Of a stretch of 64,000 bases of DNA, positions 26,101-35,848 are shown one piece after another (position 1 is the first letter of the stretch; each line of letters begins with the position of its first letter). A program made the position numbers and the translations under genes. The stretch comes from Hydractinia symbiolongicarpus (Eukaryota > Cnidaria > Hydrozoa > Anthoathecata > Hydractiniidae), in contig NC_079878.1 in assembly GCF_029227915.1 (NCBI RefSeq), forward strand, positions 13,082,001 through 13,146,000. The letters run 5' to 3'. Below the pieces are notes generated by a model. The model was not told the DNA's origin. It searched no databases and was given only the letters and a program-made list of their open reading frames with translations.

Positions 26101-28090
26101 ATATAATATAAAGATGGCATGGCCTAATGAGAATTTTTAACAAATGCAGGGACGTATGCGTTTTGCTTGTAACCGTAATGTTGCTGGTTTGAATCCCCTC
26201 TCCGGCTGCAGTGTTGTCAGCCCGTCTAGTGGAGCATCTGCAAAACTAATTAAGCAGTGCTATGTGTGCAGATAATGAAAAAAAAAACTCTCCGTTGCTT
26301 ACTGAAGAAAATATTACATTGCGGGCTGAAATAATCAGTCAGTTTATCTACGGGCCACTAGTCAGTGGCCTGTAGATAAATCCACGGGTTCGCCCGTCCT
26401 TTAGCGTGTCTTGCTACTGAGGTTACCATTTTTCGTGACAGACAGACGTATACGGGTACTGTAATATAGTTAAGGGCTGCCAAGTGTCTGGACCGACCAA
26501 AATAAGGGCCTATCAAAATAAGACTCGACTAAAAACAGATTCGACCAAATAAGGGCCGACAAGGTTCGTGCTGATGATAAGGCATGTAATGCTTGGCCTT
26601 GCATTATGTTATCATTGTTATCCTTTTACAGAAATGTCACAAAAACAAAATATTTTTACCTATTTGTTGGGAAAAACAAAGAAACGGAAAAGAAAATATT
26701 TGCGCTTCAAATTCGTTGCCAGTTCTTTTTCTGATTTTTTAGCAAACCTTGTGGCAAAAAGGTGAAAAATAGCTCCATGTGTGATTTTCAGTCTAAAATT
26801 AATCATGTTTTCGGTGTCTTTATCAAACAGTATTTTGTTATCAAAACTGTAAAAAAAAATTTTCAATGTGGCTACCAAAGCGACCACACATCAATAATGC
26901 GTAAGAAAGATTATTTTTGTTCTTTTCCTTTTAGAGTTTCATTCCATCTGTCGGTATAACCCGCCGTTAATACATTTATTTCAATGAGAAAATGTTGGGT
27001 AGCTATTTCGTTACTTGCTTTATACATTTATTTCTTATCAATGCCTCAAAAATTTGTTATCGTTAATATGAAGATCATGGAGCCATTACGTTTCGAGGTT
27101 AGATTTCCGTGCAGGTTATCTTTCAAAACCGAATTTAAATGGCGCATCAAAAAAGCACTGGAGACGAAGTTTAAGGTTGCGCGCTATCTAAGATACAACG
27201 ATGAGTAATGCTAACACGATTGATGATGATTGTTTTGTTTATTTATTTATTTGTTTACTAAAAGTAAATAAACTCAATTATCAAGAGCATGATGATTTCA
27301 TTTTTTCTTTCGTTTATAAAAATCAATACGTTTATAACAGAAAAAACGCAAGCAAAGTATTGTTACTAATTTTTGGTCTGAAATTTTTGGTTCTGGACAT
27401 GGTAATATTTTTACCCTCTTTTCCCCTTTACATTTTGTGGGTTATTTATATAGCATCATTGTTTCTTAAAATCGTGGAGGCGTTTTAAGCAATAAATTGT
27501 GACTGTTGAATGAGAAATCCCGTAATTGCCGACATGATTCTGTTTCACAAGGATTGCAAATGATTCACTAACACTTACGACGGTAGACAAGAGAAGAAAG
27601 TTACTTTGATGAATGCATGCCTTCCTTTTTAAGGATTAACTTCAATCAAGAGAAGTTATAAAATAAAAGGGAAAATATAATGGCGCCATTTTTTCAGCTA
27701 TTCCGTCTATATCAATATTATTGCTTAAAATTTAATAGCGGCCTGACGAAGAATATATACAAATATATACAAAAACAAAATTAAATTCGAAACCGCTTCC
27801 GCGAATTATTTTGCGAGCTTTATAGAGAGTCCACTGTGTTTTGACCAACAACTATTATATTGGTAACATAAAAAATAAGTTACACATTGTTTTATTTGCC
27901 TCGCGGATTCTGCTACCATTTTGTGCCACACACAGTTATTTTTCTGTTGTTGTCAATCAAAGAAGAAAATAACTAATACAAAAAGGTATTGCTGGAAAAA
28001 GAATTTTTTACCTTTAGCAGTTTCCTTTTGTTCAGTCAATCCATATAAACACACCACAACAGCAATGACGAACCATCTTGGAGCAGCCAT
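23156..28090 (-). CDS. Multi-copy [L/I]PYF neuropeptide precursor, two exons
   Basis: Exon 1 (28012-28090) starts at ATG 28090 and encodes MAAPRWFVIAVVVCLYGLTE, a classic signal peptide, then QKETAK plus one base before GTAAAA. Exon 2 (23156-24198) starts after TTTGTTTAG with the two bases that complete an Asp codon, giving TAK-D-EASSSLPYF; the total is 373 residues. The mature region has 21 tandem units, 20 with LPYF or IPYF and one LPYY, mostly 10 residues long. Most are followed by KK, RK, RR or KR, as for prohormone-convertase cleavage. Two units read IPYFGR, which would give an amidated end. The C-terminal part has WYKNRWGRK, a candidate RW-amide peptide, and a sister motif WLNNRWGD without a basic site. 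Secretion from neurons or gland cells is inferred. I do not recognise a named family. Confidence 0.88.
23485..24075 (-). repeat. 30-bp coding repeat array of the PYF precursor
   Basis: About twenty near-identical 30-bp units encode (R/K)(K/R)EAxx(L/I)PYF. The core (residues about 89-220 of the assembled protein) is regular at 10 residues; the outer units are irregular in spacer length. The other two frames are also open over long stretches because of the repeat, which creates a false frame at 23488-23910. Confidence 0.9.
26145..26270 (+). mobile_element. tRNA-derived SINE fragment
   Basis: GTTTTGCTTGTAACCGTAAT followed by a box-B-like GGTTTGAATCC and CTCCGGC matches the tRNA-like element at 61693, including the downstream TGTTGTCAGCCC. 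The 5' part with box A is eroded. It sits in the 3.8-kb intron of the PYF precursor gene, on the opposite strand. Confidence 0.65.
26343..26380. repeat. 17-bp hairpin next to the SINE
   Basis: Arms 26343-26359 and 26364-26380 pair over 17 positions with one G-U wobble and a 4-nt loop. It lies about 75 bp downstream of the SINE fragment, inside the PYF precursor intron. Confidence 0.65.
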
Positions 28091-31000
28091 TTTGGATTCC
28101 TTTAAGCAGCGAGCGGACATACGTGTTTCACCTAGCTGTATAACTCTTGTATTGAAAAAACTTGCTTACAATGGGTTACATATAGTTGTGTTGTGTACCG
28201 TCGGAAAAAAGAAATAAAAAATTGTTTGCTTTTCTGCCTTATTTAATTTCTTGCGATGAATAGAACTCATGCATTATACATGAAGCTTCCTGCGTGTAGT
28301 ATTATTCAAAGCGTAGCTGGAAATGATAGCTAATTTTATCTTTATGCAAGTGGGGAGACCACGTGATATAAATGTGACCACACCTATTTTCCTCCCTTTA
28401 AATTTATTTATTTTCAGGAATGCCTTGAACACAGCTGGGGATAGAGGATGCACTTGTATTTGCAGCGTGATGAGTTTTTGTAACCTTTGTTTGGAAGTTT
28501 GGAGCGTTGTCGTGAAAATTTTCAATGGCTCTCCACCCAGCTGACTTATTGCACAAAGTCATCGTGTTGGTGCACTCTAAAGACGTATTTAACTCCCGCG
28601 TAGAAGTGCTCTTTTGCGGCAAAGAACAAAAGGTAGTATAAAAGCCACAAAGTATTAATTTCATATTTTTAATATAAATTTGATCCGTCTGATGAATTTT
28701 TCGAGAATTTTTTTTTTTTTTTGACAAATTAATTTAGCGCTTCTATAAAAACAAGGAAGATGTTTTTAAGACGTATATTTCATGCTGTGTCTGTTTTTAG
28801 GATGTTGCATTACAACTGAGAAAGGAAATGAGAGAACAATACAATTTGTAGTAGGTTCCACCTGTTCAATTTTTTCCCAATATTAGACACCATAACTTTT
28901 TAAAAACGAATGACGAAAAAACAATTTAATACCCAGACTGTGTACAATTAAAATTCCGTTGAAAAATATGCAAGACTTGGGGAATTAGATTTCAAATACG
29001 AAAATGCTAAGGCATTACACTCAGCCTGCATAAATTGCCTTAGTAGTCTTTTGACAACATCAACATAATCCACAGGTGTATCTGAGCCTTGTTTTCAAAC
29101 AGGGACAAACTAAACTGTAGCCACATATGTTGAACATGATAAAGAAGATTTAAAGCCACAAAGGAACAAAAATGTGCGTCACTTAGAAGTAGTAATCCAA
29201 GGAAATGTATGCTAGCTATAACCATGAATAATTTGAATAAAACAAGAATTTACTTTTTTTAAGGAATAACTCATCAATCGAACCCCAACCCGGCACCCCT
29301 CCATTTTAATTTAAAAAATTTATCCTCTGAAATCTTTAAGGGATTAGAAATCGTTCACTTAATACTTGTCGAAGTACTTTTTTTATTCGTCGAAAGTTTT
29401 TTGTTTTTATTATTTATAGGAAGAGTTCTAAAACTTTCTTATACTCCACCCAAATTTTTGTTGCAAAATTTTTTTAATTTTGTTGGAAAATAAATAAATT
29501 TGTCAAAATAGACGTGTTTTTTGAAAAGTGGATGCAAACTGTTTTTGACCGTTTTTTACTTTATTATTTTGAATTAGACAAAAAGCTACAGAATTAGCCG
29601 CCATCTTATCTATGGAGTTTTTTTATACTCAGATAAGCTTTTTTTTGGTTCCAACAATTTTTTTTAAATTTGCTTGCTCCCTAGCTACTAAATCGATTGC
29701 ACACAGTTTCTAAGGGAGAAATTTATAAAGTGTTTAACCGTCGCACGATTCAGATATTTAGATAACTTTTTTTAACCTCACATAAAAAAAATCACTGCTG
29801 TTGATCGTGGGTTTGCATCAAGCATTGTTTCAACCTACGTTTACGAGAAAACAAACAAACAACAGCTTTTTCTTTTATAAATTACGTGCTCGGAAAGCAA
29901 GACCTCTCGCTGTTTTAGATTGGCCATGGAAAGCACGAAGCAGTAAAAAGGAAGACAATTTTTTTGAAGAACGTGCAACAATATTTCCAATCTCAAAAGT
30001 TGAAAAAGATAAAGTAACAAGAAATTAAATCTATTTCGTGTCCTATTATTAAATTAATCTTTTTATCTATTTCTTTATTTTTTCCTTTTAATTCCATTTA
30101 AGTTAAATGTAACATGAATCAGAGAATAAAACAGCTGGATTTTCACGGGAGAACAGAAAAGGCCCAATTAACACGGAAATAAAATCGCTTAAGTTTTATA
30201 ATTAGCTCCTCTGAGAAAATCCATGTGGTAATCTCACATAGTTTACGAAAGTCAATTATCGTTCGGCTTTTATACTGTTTTATATTGTATGTTATCGACT
30301 TGAATCTTTAATTTCAAAAACTCTCCCTAAGATCCTTCTTTTCCTAAATTTTTTATCCTGGTGGTTTATCTTTGTCTAAAATTATAGCCTTTTGTGTGAG
30401 TTGGTATAAAAGATTAATGAAAAACAAGCAAAAAAGAAAAACAAGCAATCTAAAATTCCCTTTTTTACTTTTGTTTTTATTTTTTTCCATTCTTCCACTT
30501 TACTTTATTTTTTGCATCTTTTTATGCCAGTAAACTAAAGCAAAGACATATTGATTCTTTGGGAGGCGCTTATTTGAGACGGGACGTTTGGAGTCTTTTC
30601 TTAAAATGTGGTAAAGGTGCATTTGAGTCATCACTGTTTCTATTATCCTATTTGGAGCCATAAGTACCAACAGACCCATGCCGTAATATTGCTCTTTCTG
30701 CTTCCGGAAATTCCGACAACCACGTCACAAGTTTTTTTGTTTTAAAGGAGAACTAACGATTTATTCGTCTTTTTTTTTGTACTAAAACATCTTAAAGACA
30801 ACAGGTGCGTTAATTTGCTAGTTTTGAAAACAACAGTTCGATGAGGAAGTCATTTTGTGAAAGCAAACCAACACAAAAACAGTCTCAAAGTTTTTATTTC
30901 TGAGCCTGTTTTTGCATGTCAAATTCGTGGAAATTCATTTTTTTACAAGGATGTTTTTTCTACTAGAATTTAGCTTCTATTCTTCATTGCTCGAACCTCG

Positions 31001-31543
31001 AGACAAATTTAAATCACTAAAACAGAGGAAAAAGTGACGGAATCTTCATCCATCGTCTTGCAAATCCTGTTGAGCTATGCACCATGTGTGACGTCACAAA
31101 TCATCAAAACATGAGCGAACCAAGCTGGCTTTTGTTTGATAATGGCGGCGACCGTTAATATAATTATCAATTTTTAGGGACAAAAATTAGACACAAAAAA
31201 ATAAAAAAATATGCCTTTTTATCCCATGTTGTTTTCGTGACATGTAAGAATGTTTTAATTATAAAACAAGAAGCCCTGGGGGCTCTAAGAATTTCCGCTC
31301 GCTACCAAAATATTTGATGACAACCTGCTAATTCGTTGTGTTATCGTGCCAAACATTCGAAGAGGTTTGGTTTATGAAGCTCTGAAGATAAAGCACACAA
31401 GTTACATTATATCTTACAACAAACGCAAACAAAACGAAACGTGTCATAATAAACTCACATTTTAAAAGAAATTGCTAACAAAAAATACAGCCTATCATTC
31501 ATGGTTGAAAGTCTTGCGATTAAAACGTTTATGGTCTTAAACG

Positions 31544-32010
31544 GCATTTAGGTGGCAAAAAATCAAAATTTTGATGTGAGCATCATTTTCGGCATACTTT
31601 TTTTATTAACTGTGCCAATTTTTGTCGAAAATAAAGTAGTTTTAATTTTTGGACAAATTTTGGCCTGAAATGACATTTAAGTGACAAAAAATCAAACTTG
31701 TGTATCATCATCATTTTCAGCATACTTTATTTGTTAACTGTACCAAATTTGGCTGAAAATGGCATTTAGGTGGCAAAAAATCAAAATTTTGATCTCACCA
31801 TCATGTTCAGCATACTTTATTTGTTTACTGTGCCAAATTTTGTTGAAAATAAAGTAGTTCTAATTTTTGGACTAATTTGGCCTAAAATGACATTTAGCGA
31901 CAAAAATCAAAATTATGATGTCACCATTATGTTCAGCATACTTTTTTTGTTAACTGTGCCAAATTTTGTCGAAAACAAATACCAATTTTGGCCTGAAACG
32001 TCATTTACTA
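31544..32010. repeat. Four-copy tandem repeat, 93-126 bp units
   Basis: Units begin near 31544, 31670, 31763 and 31888 with (G/A)CATTTAGGTGGCAAAAAATC. Each continues through ATCATTTTCAGCATACTTT and TTAACTGTGCCAAATTTTGT. Units 1 and 3 also share GAAAATAAAGTAGTT...AATTTTTGGAC, so a higher-order dimer period of about 220 bp is visible. The short frame at 31770-32018 is only the repeat read through. Confidence 0.85.
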
Positions 32011-32190
32011 GTACTTAGGGAGCTTGGGAAAAGTACGAAGTTTAAATCTGTGACGTTTCAATTGACCATTTGAGACAGGGTTAGTTAGTTAGTCAGGTAT
32101 ACCAATACATCCTTCTCTCAGAGGAACGTGAAATCCCAGGGTCGATTTTTTCTCAAAAAATGCTCCGAAAGAAAAAAACGACGGTTTTAA

Positions 32191-32221
32191 AGAATTTCCT
32201 ACGCCTTCGGGCGCGGAAATT
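32191..32221. repeat. Short hairpin with UUCG-type loop
   Basis: GAATTTCC and GGAAATTC pair around CGCC-TTCG-GGCG, which would form a stem with a stable UUCG tetraloop in RNA and two mismatched positions between the stems. No adjacent RNA-gene motif was recognised. Confidence 0.45.
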
Positions 32222-32844
32222 CAATAAAAACATATATGTAGGTTTTACCGTTAGTTAGTTCTTCTTAACAGAGCGGCTGCCGAAGTTGAGAGTTTACGGC
32301 TCTGAAAATGCGAGGAACAAAGACGGCGATATGCAGCAATATGTAGTTAAAGTATGGTAAAACCATAGTATTTGGACAAAGCATTTCATTAAAATGAAAG
32401 AAAAGCCTCACACACACTCCTGGTTTGAGATTTAATTAATAACTCGAGGATCAGACGCAAACGAACCCATTTTAAACGAATAAAAATTACGCGTCAAATA
32501 GTAGTTTTAGATAGTAGTTTTAGTAGAAAGAGAGGCAAACGCCGAACTAGCTAAAGTCTTAATCTGCACCTGTACTCGATTAAGCCCCTGGGCCTTATTT
32601 GTCGCAAATGATTTTAGAATATATTAATTGTTGTCAATACACAACTATGACAGTTACTGGCATAAAAAAAGGTACCGCTACCAACATATGCATTCCCTCA
32701 AATTAAAAGTAGGGGTTTATCTGTTAAAATTTCTTTTAAGGCTTGTGACTTATTCAAAGGAGAGGCTTATAGGAAAAAAGGGTTCAAGCAAACCAACAAG
32801 AAACTTACAGATGCAATGCTATATGCACCTCAGCATTAAACAAT

Positions 32845-32915
32845 GGCGGGGAGAACAGTCAACCGTTAGGGTGAAACCTCCGAGAATGATATAATTTTCC
32901 GTTACTTACTTACGT
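32845..32915 (+). mobile_element. SINE tail fragment
   Basis: GGGGAGAACAGTCAACCGTTAGGGTGAAACC...CCGTTACTTACTTA parallels GGGAGCCAGTCATTAGGGTGGAATCC...GCGTTACTTACTTA at 62145-62205 over about 65 bases. The shared 3' end ending in TTACTTACTTA marks one repeat family. No tRNA-like head is present here. Confidence 0.6.
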
Positions 32916-33577
32916 AGATAAATAGCAAGAAATGACGTAAACAAATAAAAACAAAATGTTTCATAAACATTGAACACTTTCTATGTTTGTTTCTACTTCA
33001 AGTCCAGACAAATATTTTTATGGAATATTTAAAAGTGCAGAGGATAGAAGAAGGAAAGGTATGTTTGCATAAGATGCATTAACAACTAAATATTGAAAAG
33101 GCAATAGGCACCAATTCCAGGGATAATTTGCTGGTTTCCTCACGACATTTTTTTAGATAAAACATCGCGTATACAATATGTCTGTCCGCATGGTTAGTTT
33201 TGGGTGGATTTTACGTTTGTTGTGGAGGGTCTTGTTCGCATTTCATATCTAAAATAGGCTGCGCTTAATCTCTTAGCTGCGAGGTTGTATGATGTTTTTC
33301 ATCACACCCTTTGAGTTTAACATTGATGATACACGAAATATATACATCAATATAGTTTTAGTTGCAAAAACCCAGTCTAAAAGTTAAACAGATTTGATTA
33401 CTATTAAAATTTGCGAAGAAAAAATAGTTCCCAGGGCATTTTATATTCTTGATTGATTTAACCGCTAAGCAACGGTTCAGGGTCCAAGAACCTCCGGGAA
33501 TGAGGATGTTGGAACGCAAGTAACTTTAACTGAAAAAAAAATTATAATTTTTATTTTAAAATTATATTAGTAAAGAC

Positions 33578-33606
33578 CTTTGAGATAAAACTCGTTTATC
33601 TCAAAG
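33578..33606. repeat. 12-bp perfect hairpin
   Basis: Arms CTTTGAGATAAA at 33578-33589 and the exact complement at 33595-33606 with a 5-nt loop. No neighbouring gene feature explains it. Confidence 0.55.
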
Positions 33607-35821
33607 AGATCGGGGTTCGAGAATGTCCTAAGATCTTAATATGCAACAGAAAGTATAAACGACCGATAAAACAGAGTACGTTACATGTCCATATGTCCAT
33701 ATTACTGACCCCTCAAACGATGTTGGTACACTATCTGCTCCACACTGCGCGCTAGTTTAATCCTTTTGGCTTAGAATCATTATCATAAAAATTATTGCGT
33801 TATCGTCGGCGTACATTTCCCCAAAATGTCCTGGAAACGAAGCTGGCAGTGCGCTTGCTTATAAATATAGTTATTTTTTTCAAACCTCGTCCCAAGGGGA
33901 TGTTAAATTTTTCAACAGAACCATCTGACATAAAGAATCTACCAAGCTCTGAAAACAAGATTGTATATTTTCTGATAACATCTCTAACCTTGGTTGATAC
34001 TAGAAACCGAAAAAGGTTGGCAGAATCTTCAGTACTAACACCATGTAGGGCATACACCATGTAAAATTGTCAATTTTTTTATCGTTAATCCCATGCAAAA
34101 CATTATTGTTTACACTGAAATAATAAAACCTTCCCAAAAAATATTTCTTTGAGGATTTGACATGAAAACTATTGGATTATTTTTACGTAGGACGTGCGCG
34201 TTTCATATCCTCAGTAAACTACAATAATGACACTTAATTACAAGAAAAATTCCACATTAGAAACAACTTTGTAATGACAAAACGCTCGTACACAAATCTA
34301 ATACATAGTGAGCGTAATATTGTAGAAAAACACCATGGTGGAGAACGCTAGGAAATAACTTCACAGTAGAAAAAATAGGTCATAAAAATTCGATATGGTA
34401 ATGTGTATAAAAGATATTGTTTTTGTTAAGCGTTTAGAGAAATTGATGTTTACATCAAACGTTGTTTAAAATTAAAGTTTTTGCTTTACCTTAGGTATTA
34501 TATATTACGAGGATTTTTGTTGTAGCATATTTTATAGACCATGGTTATAAATTGGTTGAACAAGTAGAAAAACTTTTCGAGTATGGCGTCTTTTCCTTCT
34601 CAGGAATTTTGGACAATGTTTAGGCTTAACCTATAGGCAACATTTGCTGCGTCAAGCCAATATCGGCTATAGTTGAGTTAGCACCTTTTGTTTACGTGGC
34701 GTAGTGACAGAACATTTTGCTAGAAAGATCTAGAAGGATCCAGAATGATCTAGAATGTTCTCCATATCCCATTACTGCTTAAAGTTCAACATATCTTGTA
34801 GTTGATTCATTGGATATAGTATATACAAAGAAAAGTAAGTACAGACATGACAAGTTTTTTAAGGGTACATTTTGGATTAAAATATTTTTACTGCTGTTTC
34901 TAATAAGCCTTGTATATTTCACTGCGTTTGTCTACCATATTTGTTTTTATTTTAGCGCAAAACAGCGCGTCATTAGAAAGTACGTAATTATTCACGAACG
35001 TCAATTTTTATTGGATTGGGAAATTTTATTAAGCTTGAATAAAGTATTATAATTTTAAAGTAGTTTCGCTTTAACAAGATCTTGCTAAGAAAAAGAGTTG
35101 TTATAAAACGTTAAAACGTTAGTTAACGACCAGTGAAAATTTTCGAAATGTTACTTTTTGTATCAAGCTTTTTAGAAAATATCATACGGAAGCTGTTCAA
35201 CGTCGATCCCGAAGCATCAAGAAAGAGATCTGGATACAAGATTGTGCAGATGTTATTGCCTCTATCTTTAGCTACTTTTCGTTGTGGTTTATGAACACTC
35301 ATTAGTAATTCAAATAGTGAATTTTGAGAATAGCTTTTCACAAACATTTATATGGTACAATAAGTTAGCACAAATATTAATGATATTTCTCAAAAAAATA
35401 TCAAACTCGTTCTCAGAGCCCCTTACTTTAATGTTCGAATCCCCGTCCTAATTTCAGAGAAGATACAACGTGCACTGGGGACGAAATTGAACATTTAAAA
35501 TAATATTAAGTCGTACGAAAAAAGATTTTTCATCGTCTTCTCTCATTTATAAAAAAGACAAAAACCCTGGGGACGATGGTGCAATGATTTAGTTATTGTA
35601 TATGATTTTTTGGAAAATAAAACTGGGAAAATTAGTTGAAAAAAAATTCCACTGGGAAAATATTTCGAGACAGTTCGTCAATCTATGAAAATTGAGTTTT
35701 CTCAGTCTATTTTGAGGTTATTACTTTATTCTATTATTGTTTCATAGAAAAAAATACTGGAAAAGGATTAACTAGAAAATAAAATTCCCTATTTCTCTTT
35801 TTCTTATCAAACTATGTTTTC

Positions 35822-35831
35822 TTTCATTTCA
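35822..35831 (+). promoter_or_regulatory. Splice acceptor just upstream of the paracaspase ATG
   Basis: A pyrimidine-rich run ending TTTCATTTCAG stops 17 bases before the start codon. As the CDS has no introns, it must serve either a 5'-UTR intron or spliced-leader trans-splicing, which is known in hydrozoans. The choice between them is inference. Confidence 0.5.
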
Positions 35832-35848
35832 GTAGTAAAAAAATAAAC

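Larger units (their letters stand above)
28100..35800. other. Gene-free stretch between PYF precursor and paracaspase genes
   Basis: No frame here shows domain similarity, and none has splice partners that I could find. It holds a tandem array (31544-32010), a UUCG-capped hairpin (32191-32221), a SINE tail (32845-32915) and a 12-bp hairpin (33578-33606). The rest is AT-rich sequence without visible structure. Confidence 0.5.

Noticed and set aside
26984-27208. 74-aa plus-strand frame with a hydrophobic start (MRKCWVAISLLALYIYF) and a basic end
   Set aside because: It looks like a secreted basic peptide, but it lies in the PYF intron, has no repeats, cysteines or splice context, and is short enough to be chance.
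32628-32894. 88-aa plus-strand frame
   Set aside because: Its 3' half is the SINE tail shared with 62145-62205; it is not a gene.
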